This document shows positions 52,161 through 59,906 of a stretch of DNA of 64,000 bases, one piece after another. The first letter of the stretch is position 1, and each line of letters starts with the position of its first letter. The position numbers and the translations under genes are program-made. The stretch is from an uncultured Bacteroides sp. (lineage in GTDB: Bacteria > Bacteroidota > Bacteroidia > Bacteroidales > Bacteroidaceae). A model generated the notes under the pieces. The model had not been told where the DNA came from and ran no database searches. It saw only the letters and a program-made list of their open reading frames with translations. The stretch is from assembly GCA_902388495.1 (NCBI GenBank), contig CABMPP010000007.1, forward strand, positions 62,001 to 126,000, written 5' to 3'.

Positions 52161-52195
52161 AACAGAATCTTCATCCCTTAATGGTTTAAAATCCT

Positions 52196-52203
52196 TATCT
52201 TTG
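52196..52203 (+). promoter_or_regulatory. -7 box of the alkaline phosphatase gene
   Basis: TATCTTTG matches TAnnTTTG, 57 bases before the ATG. No clear -33 element is seen. Confidence 0.55.
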
Positions 52204-52260
52204 TTACGTTTTAAGAAACGGTGACGACTTTTTGAACAACTTTAAATAAATAGCAAGTTT

Positions 52261-53661
52261 ATGAAACGATTAATGTATGTATTGCTCTTTGTGCTGTTGA
52301 CGGGTGCTGTATATGCCCAGCAAGCAAAGTATGTGTTCTATTTCATCGGGGATGGAATGGGAGTGAACCAAGTGAACGGTACGGAGATGTACCTGGCCGA
52401 ACAGGAAGGACGCATCGGGATAAAGCCTCTTTTATTTGCCTCCTTTCCGGTTGCCGGCTTTGCCACTACTTTCTCTGCCACAAACTCAGTTACGGACTCT
52501 TCTGCTGCCGGAACAGCCCTTTCTACCGGTGCGAAGACGTATAACGGCGCCATCGGCATGGACGACAACAAGAATGTCCTCCAGACCGTTGCCGAGAAAG
52601 CCAAGAAAGCCGGAAAGAAGGTAGGCGTGACGACCAGTGTCAGTGTAGACCATGCTACTCCTGCCGCTTTTTACGCTCATCAGCCCAACCGCAACATGTA
52701 CTATGAGATAGCCCTTGACCTGCCGAAGGCCAATTTTGACTTCTATGCTGGCGGCGGTTTCCTGAAACCTACTACAACTGCCGATAAGAAAGAAGCTCCG
52801 AGCATTTTCCCCATCATCGAGGAAGCCGGATATACGATTGCCAGAGGTTTGGATGAATACAAGGCAAAAGCAGCCGATGCACAGAAGATGGTACTGATTC
52901 AGAAGGAAGGTGCTGATCCGTCGAGCTTACCTTATGCTATCGACCATAAAGACGGTGACTTGACCTTGGCCGAGATTACGGAAAGTGCCATCTCTTTCCT
53001 GACTAAAGGAAGCAACAAAGGTTTCTTCCTGATGGTAGAAGGTGGAAAAATAGACTGGGCTTGCCATGGCAACGACCCTGCTACTGTTTTTGAAGAAGTG
53101 ATTGATATGGACAATGCTGTGAAAGTGGCTTATGAGTTCTACAAGAAGCATCCGAAGGAAACACTGATCGTGATTACAGCCGATCACGAGACCGGTGGTT
53201 TGGGACTGGGTACTTCCAAGTATGAGTTACATTTGAAATCTTTGGTAAATCAAAAGCAATCTCAGGAACAGCTTTCGAAAGCAATTACAGACTTGCGCAA
53301 GGAAAGAGGTAATAAAGTTTCTTGGGAAGAGGTAAAAGCATTGCTTACTAATAATATGGGCTTTTGGAAGGAACTTCCTTTGACTTGGGAACAAGAGAAA
53401 ATGCTCCGTGATGAATATGAGAATTCTTTTGTAAAGAACAATGCTGTCTTTGAAGAGAGCCTGTATGCCAAGACCGAGCCATTGGCTGCTGTTGCCCGTA
53501 AGGTGATGAGTGAGATTGCAATGGTAGGTTGGACAAGCGGTAATCATACCGCAGGATATGTACCGGTGTATGCCGTAGGTGCAAATTCCGAACTATTCAA
53601 GGGCAAGATGGATAATACGGAAATTCCGAAACGTATAGCAAAGGCCGGCGGATATAAATAA
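52261..53661 (+). CDS. alkaline phosphatase, secreted
   Basis: 466 residues with a signal peptide (MKRLMYVLLFVLLTGAVYAQ). Metal and catalytic motifs: FIGDGMGVNQVNG near 29 (first Asp), SVTDSSAAGTALSTG near 79 with the nucleophilic serine in DSSA, KIDWACHGND near 262 (EGGKIDWACHGND), ITADHETGGLG near 304 and SGNHTAGYVPVYAVG near 427. It is in the PhoA-like superfamily of Zn phosphatases. Role: phosphate release in the periplasm. No Pho-box search was possible. It has its own promoter and terminator. Confidence 0.93.
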   Translation: MKRLMYVLLFVLLTGAVYAQQAKYVFYFIGDGMGVNQVNGTEMYLAEQEGRIGIKPLLFASFPVAGFATTFSATNSVTDSSAAGTALSTGAKTYNGAIGMDDNKNVLQTVAEKAKKAGKKVGVTTSVSVDHATPAAFYAHQPNRNMYYEIALDLPKANFDFYAGGGFLKPTTTADKKEAPSIFPIIEEAGYTIARGLDEYKAKAADAQKMVLIQKEGADPSSLPYAIDHKDGDLTLAEITESAISFLTKGSNKGFFLMVEGGKIDWACHGNDPATVFEEVIDMDNAVKVAYEFYKKHPKETLIVITADHETGGLGLGTSKYELHLKSLVNQKQSQEQLSKAITDLRKERGNKVSWEEVKALLTNNMGFWKELPLTWEQEKMLRDEYENSFVKNNAVFEESLYAKTEPLAAVARKVMSEIAMVGWTSGNHTAGYVPVYAVGANSELFKGKMDNTEIPKRIAKAGGYK

Positions 53662-53678
53662 TCTTTCTCTATACTATA

Positions 53679-53717
53679 AGAGAGGCTGAATCATCATCAG
53701 ATTCAGCCTCTCTTTCA
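53679..53717 (+). terminator. bidirectional terminator between the phosphatase and the small ORF
   Basis: 13-base arms GAGAGGCTGAATC (53680-53692) and GATTCAGCCTCTC (53700-53712), T-rich after on the plus strand, and the minus-strand gene stops 6 bases away. Confidence 0.85.
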
Positions 53718-53927
53718 TTATTCCAAGTCTTTCTTGATTATCTGGTCCATCTCTTTGATGAGTTTCTTCCGCTCCTTTTCCGATTTTACCTTCTTATCTT
53801 TATACCCGAGATCTGTTCTTTCGGAAATCTTTTCGCTCCACTCTTCAAATTCATCTATTGCCGGACGTCCGTGGGGCTCTATGTTCTCTTCGGCAATCGA
53901 GTCGTTTCTGTTAATCATATCATCCAT
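53718..53927 (-). CDS. small charged protein of unknown function (69 aa)
   Basis: 69 residues, rich in Lys, Glu and Asp, with no Cys or membrane segment. The C-terminal half (DLGYKDKKVKSEKERKK then LIKEMDQIIKKDLE) is predicted helical and amphipathic. I believe it is real because it ends at a terminator arm and fills its space, and similar short proteins exist in Bacteroides. An internal ATG at 53918 is an alternative start. Function unknown. Confidence 0.6.
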   Translation of the reverse strand: MDDMINRNDSIAEENIEPHGRPAIDEFEEWSEKISERTDLGYKDKKVKSEKERKKLIKEMDQIIKKDLE

Positions 53928-54028
53928 AACATTTTTGTTTTAATGGTTCTTTATGATAAACCCCGATTGCCGCGAAAAGTTTCAGAAGTACCTTTCTCTT
54001 TTTATAATCCTTCGTGAGAATAAACGTT

Positions 54029-55882
54029 TTATAACGCCGGGAGCAGATACTTCCAAATCAAGTTCAATTCAGCCTGCATGTCTTGGATATGTGCGGTAAC
54101 GGCGATAACGGCATCCTTCTCGGGCAGCACCAGAATGTATTGTCCGTTGGCTCCATCTGCGCGATAAGCATTGTGACGGCAGCGCCACATCTGGTAGCCG
54201 TAGCCTTGCAGCCAATCGCTGGTCTTGGCGCTCATCTTCGCTTTCTTCACCATTTCCGGTTTCATACCTGCGGGCAGTGATGGAACCTGATAGGCTGAAG
54301 CTTCCTTGACCCATTCTTCCGGCAGCACTTGCTGACCGTTCCATTTTCCTTTCTGCAGAAAGAGCTGTCCCATTTTGGCAAGATCTTCCGTCTTGAGGTA
54401 CAAGCCCCAACCACCGGTGTTGATGCCTTGCGGACTTTCTTCCCAACGGACATTGACAATACCCAGTGGGCGGAACAATCGTGGATAGAGGTAATCTACC
54501 ACTTTTTCGCCTGTCACCTTTTGCACGATAGCAGAAAGCATGTAGGTTCCTACGCTGTTGTAGGTATAGAACGTGCCGGGCTTGTGCTCTACCGGATAGG
54601 CAAGGAATTCCTGTACCCAGTCGGCATCGGCCTTCTTGCGTACGGTACCGGAAGGATCAACATCATGTCCGCAGTTCATAGTCAGCAGGTCACGTACGGT
54701 CATGTCTGCCAGGTTCTCGCTGATGGTGGCGGGGAGTTTGTCGGGGAAGAAGGAAATAACCTTGTCCGTCAACTTCAACTTGCCTTCGGAAATGGCAAGC
54801 CCTACGGCAGTGGCGGTGAATGTTTTGCTGACGGAATTCAGGATGTGCGGCTCGTCTTCCTTACCCTGGCTCAACCACTGGGCAGCGACGACGTTGCCGT
54901 GCTGTACTATCATAATGCTGTGCAGGTCTTGTCCGGCTTTCTTTACCGCATTCAGGTATTTGTCCATCGCTTTGTCCAGCTTCTTGGAAGCGGTGGCGCG
55001 GGGCAGACCTTTAGTCAACTGGTTGATGGTAATGAGCTTGATCCCTTTCTCTTCGATCGTTTGCTTTACACGGGGATTTGTCAGCAGGTCGGTCACTCCT
55101 TGACGATCGAGGGCTACGTCTTCGTAGCCGATGTGGAAGACAGTTTTCATCTCGTCATTGTCGAATGCAGGGTGATCGAGGAAGAGATATTGCTTGCCCG
55201 GTTCCAACTTGTTCAGCGATTTGATGAAACTGTTTTCCTTTTCGGCGGATGTCCGCTTGGGACCGTCGTAGCCAATGTATGTAAACTGGTAGTCTTTGGA
55301 AGAATTCATCCGGTCGACAGATGGCAAGTTGTATTCTTTGGCAAGGCGAAGCACCAGCTCGTTGACTTCCTTGCTGAAGCCGGTAGAGAGCATGTGCCCG
55401 GACAGATGGCTGAGTTGGGGAATATTCTTCAATGCCATTTCTATCTGTGCACGGAATTCCTGTTCTATCTCCTTGATGTCCCATTTATTTTCCATAATGG
55501 ATTGTCCCGGGTAGGCAGGATTGGCGGACATCATCGGGTAGAAGTAACCGTTTTCATCCGTCAGGCTGGGGCAGTGGGTCAGCGGTCGCCACTTCACGTT
55601 CTCCCATTCGCTGGTGATGACCAGGTGCAGGCCTACGTCCAGACCGGGATTTTCTTTCAGCATCTTCACCGCTTCGGGATACCATGCCGCCACGGGCATT
55701 ACTTCTACACTGCGGGCAATGCCGTCGCGGTAGGTTTTGATACAAGCTTCGTTCACGGAGTGGAAAGCGCCGAGGTCGTCAATGCGGACGACGAGGGTAG
55801 GAGACGATTGTCCCCATGCCGGAAGTGTTCCTGCTGCAAACAGACATCCGGCAATCATGTTTTTCATTCTTAAAGGTTTCAT
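54029..55882 (-). CDS. fusion of ChbG/YdjC-type carbohydrate deacetylase and serine hydrolase (beta-lactamase-related)
   Basis: 617 residues with a signal peptide (MKPLRMKNMIAGCLFAAGTLPAWG). Residues 27-295 match the ChbG/YdjC deacetylase family: LVVRIDDLGAFHSVNEA near 30-46 (the DD pair binds metal), GLDVGLHLVITSEW near 98 and LSHLSGHMLSTG near 158 with the second His. Residues 315-617 form a class C beta-lactamase-like hydrolase: SVSKTFTATAVGL near 349 (Ser-x-x-Lys), YTYNSVGTYML near 433 (Tyr-x-Asn) and GYGYQMWRC near 570. The hydrolase may be an esterase or D-Ala peptidase. Two catalytic units in one exported protein suggest removal of acetyl and other caps from amino-sugar chains. Confidence 0.85.
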   Translation of the reverse strand: MKPLRMKNMIAGCLFAAGTLPAWGQSSPTLVVRIDDLGAFHSVNEACIKTYRDGIARSVEVMPVAAWYPEAVKMLKENPGLDVGLHLVITSEWENVKWRPLTHCPSLTDENGYFYPMMSANPAYPGQSIMENKWDIKEIEQEFRAQIEMALKNIPQLSHLSGHMLSTGFSKEVNELVLRLAKEYNLPSVDRMNSSKDYQFTYIGYDGPKRTSAEKENSFIKSLNKLEPGKQYLFLDHPAFDNDEMKTVFHIGYEDVALDRQGVTDLLTNPRVKQTIEEKGIKLITINQLTKGLPRATASKKLDKAMDKYLNAVKKAGQDLHSIMIVQHGNVVAAQWLSQGKEDEPHILNSVSKTFTATAVGLAISEGKLKLTDKVISFFPDKLPATISENLADMTVRDLLTMNCGHDVDPSGTVRKKADADWVQEFLAYPVEHKPGTFYTYNSVGTYMLSAIVQKVTGEKVVDYLYPRLFRPLGIVNVRWEESPQGINTGGWGLYLKTEDLAKMGQLFLQKGKWNGQQVLPEEWVKEASAYQVPSLPAGMKPEMVKKAKMSAKTSDWLQGYGYQMWRCRHNAYRADGANGQYILVLPEKDAVIAVTAHIQDMQAELNLIWKYLLPAL

Positions 55883-55901
55883 TTAGAGTATATTTGTAGG
55901 G

Positions 55902-56666
55902 TTATAGTTTGGTCTCTCCTTCGATGAACTCTTCCAGGAAGAGATTTTCGCCGTCAAATACGGCATAAGAGAAGTAATTGATCCAGTCGCCCAGTATCAG
56001 CACGCGGGCAGTGGCGCTCAGCATCAGATCCAGTTCGATGTGCCGGTGTCCGTAGATGAAGTAGTTGATGTTGGGGTGGCTCTTCAGATATTCTTTGGTG
56101 TAGAGCACCAGATATTCTTTGTCTTCTCCCATGTATTCAGGCTCTTTGCCGTTGATGCGTTTCATGCGGCTGTGCTTGGCCCATGCCAGTCCTAAGTCAA
56201 TGCTCCAGCGGGGATGCAGGGAGGAGAAGAGCATTTGCAGGGTGGGACTGTGGAATATGGAACGGAGGAAACGGTACTTCTTGTCCGGGTCGCCCAGGCC
56301 GTCGCCGTGGGCAAGATAGAATTCTTTTCCGTAGATTTCGGTGGTGAGGGGCTCGCGGTGGATGATGACGCCACATTCGGTCGTCAGATAGTCACCACAC
56401 CACAAGTCGTGATTGCCGGTAAAGAAGTGTACTTCCACGCCCAGATCGGTCAACTCGGAGATTTTTCCCAGAAAGCGGGTGTAGCCTTTGGGTACTACGG
56501 TGCGGAATTCGTACCAGAAGTCGAATATGTCTCCCAGCAGGTATACGGCGGATGCCTTATGCTTGATGCTGTCCAGAAAGTTGACCAGCCTGCGCTCTTG
56601 GGTGCGGCTGTGCTCAATGGCGCGGGAGCCAAGGTGGGCATCGGACAGGAAATATACGTTCTTCAT
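55902..56666 (-). CDS. UDP-2,3-diacylglucosamine diphosphatase-like (LpxH/LpxG metallophosphoesterase)
   Basis: 254 residues from the ATG at 56666 (an in-frame ATG six codons upstream lies in the junction repeat). Motifs: SDAHLG near 7-12, LLGDIFDFWYE near 44-54, FTGNHDLWCGDYL near 83, LAHGDGLG near 121 and FIYGHRHIELDL near 202. This is the calcineurin fold of LpxH-type hydrolases that remove UMP from UDP-2,3-diacylglucosamine in lipid A synthesis. It lies 38 bases after the DUF59 gene on the minus strand. The phosphoesterase family is certain; the exact substrate is inferred. Confidence 0.88.
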   Translation of the reverse strand: MKNVYFLSDAHLGSRAIEHSRTQERRLVNFLDSIKHKASAVYLLGDIFDFWYEFRTVVPKGYTRFLGKISELTDLGVEVHFFTGNHDLWCGDYLTTECGVIIHREPLTTEIYGKEFYLAHGDGLGDPDKKYRFLRSIFHSPTLQMLFSSLHPRWSIDLGLAWAKHSRMKRINGKEPEYMGEDKEYLVLYTKEYLKSHPNINYFIYGHRHIELDLMLSATARVLILGDWINYFSYAVFDGENLFLEEFIEGETKL

Positions 56667-56672
56667 TTCTTT

Positions 56673-56702
56673 ATCAACTATCAATTATCAACTATCATCT
56701 AT
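56673..56702. repeat. heptad-type junction repeat before the LpxH-like gene
   Basis: The plus strand reads TATCAACTATCAATTATCAA then CTATCATC, units of 7 bases, in the gap between the DUF59 stop and the LpxH-like start. Confidence 0.55.
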
Positions 56703-56704
56703 TG

Positions 56705-57019
56705 TTACAGGAAGCCCAGTTCCAGTTTGGCTTCTTCGCTCATCATGTCTTTGTCCCATTCGGGTTCGAATACAAGGTTGATGGTGGCGGAGGTGATGCC
56801 GTCGATGGATTCCACCCGCTGGCGCACATCTTCCATGATAAAGTCGGCTGCCGGACAGTTGGGAGCGGTCAGCGTCATGTCAATGGTGACTTCTCCGTTG
56901 TCCTCAACGTCTATCTTGTATATCAGGCCCAAGTCGTAGACGTTGACCGGTATTTCGGGGTCGAATACGGTCTTGAGCATGGCTACTATCTTTTCTTCTA
57001 TTTCAAATCTGTTGTCCAT
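56705..57019 (-). CDS. MIP18/DUF59-family protein (SufT-like, iron-sulfur assembly)
   Basis: 104 residues. FDPEIPVNVYDLGLIYKIDVED near 18-39 and MTLTAPNCPAADFIMEDV near 48-65 are the family core; the Cys in NCPAAD is the conserved one. Members help to insert Fe-S clusters, alone or within suf operons. No other suf gene is visible. It is followed by the LpxH-like gene on the minus strand. Confidence 0.9.
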   Translation of the reverse strand: MDNRFEIEEKIVAMLKTVFDPEIPVNVYDLGLIYKIDVEDNGEVTIDMTLTAPNCPAADFIMEDVRQRVESIDGITSATINLVFEPEWDKDMMSEEAKLELGFL

Positions 57020-57098
57020 AATCTTAAGGGTATATATAGATTTTACGAAACAAAGCTAAATAATTTAATCGAGACTACAAAGAAAAAGACGGACGGTG

Positions 57099-57785
57099 TT
57101 ATAGCAGCCCTTCGTCGGTAAAGCTATAATACTTCCCGTCGGTGATAATAACGTGGTCGGTTAGCCGTATGTTCATGGTTTGGGAGGCTTTCCTTACGAG
57201 TTCCGTCAGTCGCTGGTCTTCGGGGCTGGGACGCGGGTTACCAGAAGGGTGATTGTGGATGAGGGCTATTTGGGTGGCACGTTGCAGCAGGGCTTCGCGA
57301 AGGATGCTTCGTACGTCGGCGGTGGTCTGGTCGATGCCGCCGCGGCTGATGCGTGCTTTGTCGATGACGCGGGCGGCCTGGTTCATCAGCAGTACCCAGA
57401 ATTCTTCTTGAGCCAGGTCGCAGAGCAGGGGATAGAAGATATCGTGGATGTCTCGGGAAGAACGGATGACGGCACGTTCGGGACGTTCTTGCAAGCGGCG
57501 GCGTTTGCCCAGTTCCAGAGCGGCCATGATGGTGATGCTTTTGGCGGGACCGAAGCCTTTGAAACGGGAGAAGTCATGTACTTCCCATTTGCCCAGTTGG
57601 TTCAGGTCGTTACTGGCGGCGGAGAGTACCCGTTGCATCAGAGCTACAGCACTTTCTTCCGTATTGCCGGAGCCGATGAGGATAGCAAGCAGTTCGGCAT
57701 CACTCAGTGCCTCGGCACCTTTTTGCATCATCTTTTCCCGTGGGCGGTCTTCTTCGGCCCACTGGTTGATATTAAGTTTGTCCAT
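57099..57785 (-). CDS. radC: RadC-family JAB/MPN protein
   Basis: 228 residues from the ATG at 57785; the frame is open further upstream but that stretch is antisense to the glycosyltransferase. UPF0758/RadC markers: EDRPREKMMQKGAEALSDAELLAILIGSG near 11 and the metal motif LIHNHPSGNPRPSPEDQRLT near 179-198 (HxHPSG...D), the JAMM centre. N-terminal helix-hairpin-helix near 70 (GFGPAKSITIMAALELG). RadC is not clearly a repair protein despite the name. The start overlaps the stop of the GT2 gene as TAATG. Confidence 0.92.
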   Translation of the reverse strand: MDKLNINQWAEEDRPREKMMQKGAEALSDAELLAILIGSGNTEESAVALMQRVLSAASNDLNQLGKWEVHDFSRFKGFGPAKSITIMAALELGKRRRLQERPERAVIRSSRDIHDIFYPLLCDLAQEEFWVLLMNQAARVIDKARISRGGIDQTTADVRSILREALLQRATQIALIHNHPSGNPRPSPEDQRLTELVRKASQTMNIRLTDHVIITDGKYYSFTDEGLL

Positions 57786-58774
57786 TATTTGTAGAAGTTC
57801 TTTTTGAAGGCTTCGAATTCGTCTTTGCCAAGTATGCAGCGGTTCCACCAGGCGCGCCAGAAGCCCGTTCCGTAACCGATGAGCTGAATGAACGACGCGG
57901 CAATGGAGTAGATGCCGATGCACAGGCTGTGGTTTTGAATGGAAGAGTCGATGCATACCAATAGAGCATACAGTAAGATAGGTGTCAGGCTGTACAGACA
58001 GAAGGGTGCGCCCAGCAGTAATATCACCACTCCCAGGGTAAAGGCGGCCGGCAGCAAATGGACTACCTTCAATGATTCCGGGTATTTTTTATATAGATTG
58101 ATTCGGGCAATTCCCGAGTTATGAACCTGTTTGAAGAACTTCCTCAAATCTGTCCGGCGCTTGTGGTATACCCAGGCATCGGGGAACAACCGGCACGTAT
58201 ATCCTCCTTTGAAGATGCGGATACTGAAGTCGATGTCCTCGCCGAAACGCATTTTCGAGAATCCGCCCAAGGCTTGGTATACCTCCCGCCGTACTCCCAT
58301 ATTGAAGCTTCTCGGGTAGAATTTGTCCATCTTCTTTTTCCCTCCCCGGATGCCGCCGGTGGTGAAGAAGGAGGTCATTGAGTAGTTGATGGCTTTCTGC
58401 ACAGCTGTAAACGATTCGTGCGCGCGGTCCGGGCCGCCGAAAGCGTCGGCAGGTTCTCTTTGCAGTTCTTCTTCCACGGCGGAGAAATAGCCTTCGGGCA
58501 AGATGCAGTCGGAGTCCAATATAATAAGGTATTCTCCTTTGCTCCGCTCCGCTCCGTAGTTGCGTGTCTGTCCGGGACCGGAATTCGTCTTGGCGTAGTA
58601 ATGTATATCCAGTTGCTTCTGATATTTCTCTACCACTTCCTTGCAAGGGATGGAGGAACCATCTTCTACAACAATGACTTCAAAGTTCTTGAAACTCTGT
58701 AACGTCAGGCTTTGCAGCAATTCGTCCACTTCATCGGGACGGTTGTATACGGGGATGATAACGGAGTATCGCAT
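57785..58774 (-). CDS. GT2-family glycosyltransferase with C-terminal membrane segments
   Basis: 329 residues. RYSVIIPVYNRPDEVDELLQSL near 2, VIVVEDGSS near 34 and LIILDSDCILPEGYF near 88 (DSD metal site) define a GT-A fold family 2 enzyme; GGFSKMRFGEDIDFSIRIF near 171 has the catalytic ED. Two or three hydrophobic segments (about 240-300) anchor the C-terminus. Likely product: envelope polysaccharide or lipid-linked sugar; the acceptor is unknown. It is the first gene of the short radC operon and has a -7 box at 58810-58817. Confidence 0.88.
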   Translation of the reverse strand: MRYSVIIPVYNRPDEVDELLQSLTLQSFKNFEVIVVEDGSSIPCKEVVEKYQKQLDIHYYAKTNSGPGQTRNYGAERSKGEYLIILDSDCILPEGYFSAVEEELQREPADAFGGPDRAHESFTAVQKAINYSMTSFFTTGGIRGGKKKMDKFYPRSFNMGVRREVYQALGGFSKMRFGEDIDFSIRIFKGGYTCRLFPDAWVYHKRRTDLRKFFKQVHNSGIARINLYKKYPESLKVVHLLPAAFTLGVVILLLGAPFCLYSLTPILLYALLVCIDSSIQNHSLCIGIYSIAASFIQLIGYGTGFWRAWWNRCILGKDEFEAFKKNFYK

Positions 58775-58809
58775 GGTGTCAGTCTTTTCTTCATGATGCT
58801 TATTGCTTA

Positions 58810-58817
58810 CAAAGATA
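58810..58817 (-). promoter_or_regulatory. -7 box of the GT2-radC operon
   Basis: On the minus strand TATCTTTG matches TAnnTTTG, 35 bases before the ATG at 58774. Confidence 0.6.
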
Positions 58818-58849
58818 CGTACTTATTCCCGATAACGTCTTCGTTCTAT

Positions 58850-58886
58850 CAAAAAAACACCCGAACGTTATGAACGCCCGGGTGTC
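58850..58886 (-). terminator. terminator of efp
   Basis: Arms ACACCCG (58857-58863) and CGGGTGT (58879-58885) with an AACG/CGTT inner pairing; on the minus strand it ends in seven T. Confidence 0.88.
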
Positions 58887-58909
58887 TTTATATTTGTTCT
58901 AATAGACTC

Positions 58910-59476
58910 TTATGCTTTCACACGACCTACGTAAGAACCGTCGCGAGTATCGATTTCGATAGTTTCGCCTTCGTTGATGAACAACGGAACACGTACTGTT
59001 GCACCTGACTCTACTGTTGCAGGTTTCAAAGTGTTGGTTGCAGTATCGCCCTTCATTCCCGGTTCGGTATAAGTAACCTTCATCTGAACTTTGATAGGCA
59101 TGTCTGCATAAAGTACAGTTTCGGTAGAAGCATCGGATACAACTTCGAGAACAGCTCCTTCCAACAGGAAGTCAACGCCATTGATAAGATCGTGGGCGAT
59201 GGGGTGTTGGTCGAAAGTTTCCTGGTTCATGAAGATATAATCTTCGCCTTCTTTATATAAGAACTGGTAGGGACGGCGTTCTACGCGTACATCTTCCAGT
59301 TTCTCACCGATGTTGAAACGACGTTCGAGTACATAACCGCTTACTACGTCTTTCAGTTTTGTACGCATAAAAGTGTTACCTTTTCCCGGCTTTACATGCA
59401 GGAATTCAACGCAAAAATACAGCTTGCCGTCCATACGGATGCAAGTTCCGTTTTTAATGTCTTGGGCATTAATCAT
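58910..59476 (-). CDS. efp: elongation factor P
   Basis: 188 residues from the ATG at 59476 (MINAQDIKNG); the frame extends to 59536 but that part crosses the promoter box. The three-domain KOW/OB layout is intact. The loop EFLHVKPGKGNTFMRTKL near 24-41 carries the lysine (Lys32, in PGKG) at the modification position. The C-terminal VRVPLFINEGETIEIDTRDGSYVGR near 160 is typical. It relieves ribosome stalling at polyproline. Monocistronic with its own promoter and terminator. Confidence 0.96.
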   Translation of the reverse strand: MINAQDIKNGTCIRMDGKLYFCVEFLHVKPGKGNTFMRTKLKDVVSGYVLERRFNIGEKLEDVRVERRPYQFLYKEGEDYIFMNQETFDQHPIAHDLINGVDFLLEGAVLEVVSDASTETVLYADMPIKVQMKVTYTEPGMKGDTATNTLKPATVESGATVRVPLFINEGETIEIDTRDGSYVGRVKA

Positions 59477-59533
59477 ACTTATAGTCTTTATTATTATATT
59501 AGAAATTACTCCTTTAGTGCTGGTTTGCGGGTG

Positions 59534-59541
59534 CAAAAGTA
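59534..59541 (-). promoter_or_regulatory. -7 box of efp
   Basis: On the minus strand TACTTTTG matches TAnnTTTG, 57 bases before the ATG at 59476; this supports the internal start. Confidence 0.6.
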
Positions 59542-59592
59542 ATGGAAATAGGTAGAAAACGCAAAAAGTTTTGAGAGAAAATGAGTTATCTC

Positions 59593-59623
59593 TTGGTTTA
59601 TTTGAAAAAAGTCCCTATTTTTG
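59593..59623 (+). promoter_or_regulatory. promoter of rpmH
   Basis: TTG at 59593-59595, 20 bases, then TATTTTTG at 59616-59623 (TAnnTTTG). The ATG of rpmH follows 45 bases downstream. Confidence 0.65.
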
Positions 59624-59668
59624 CAGCCCGAATTCGTGAGAATAATAACATAAAACAAAGATACAGTA

Positions 59669-59830
59669 ATGAAAAGAACATTTCAACCCTCTAACAGAAA
59701 GAGAAAGAACAAACACGGTTTCCGTGAGAGAATGGCAAGTGCTAACGGTCGTAGAGTATTGGCAGCACGCCGCGCTAAAGGCAGAAAGAAACTGACTGTT
59801 TCTGACGAATACAACGGAGTAAAGGCATAA
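59669..59830 (+). CDS. rpmH: 50S ribosomal protein L34
   Basis: A short gene of 53 residues. The start [18 protein letters not shown] and the following [21 protein letters not shown] are the L34 signature; the C-terminal [13 protein letters not shown] tail is slightly longer than in E. coli (46 residues). It is a basic protein of the large ribosomal subunit. It has its own promoter and a bidirectional terminator. In many bacteria rpmH sits beside dnaA/rnpA and the origin; here it does not, a pattern I recall from other Bacteroides. Confidence 0.97.
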   Translation: MKRTFQPSNRKRKNKHGFRERMASANGRRVLAARRAKGRKKLTVSDEYNGVKA

Positions 59831-59856
59831 GCCAATTCCTTGTACCAAGAAATAAG

Positions 59857-59897
59857 AAATCCGCAAAAGGCTTCAGTCTTTTGCGGATTTTCTTGTT
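59857..59897 (+). terminator. bidirectional terminator of rpmH and the thioredoxin-fold gene
   Basis: Perfect 13-base arms at 59857-59869 (AAATCCGCAAAAG) and 59878-59890 (CTTTTGCGGATTT); T-rich on the plus strand, A-rich before it. Confidence 0.9.
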
Positions 59898-59906
59898 TAC
59901 AGCTCC

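Noticed and set aside
57099..57956. Long RadC form starting at 57956
   Set aside because: The N-terminal extension is antisense to the conserved GT2 coding sequence; the conserved RadC start is at 57785.
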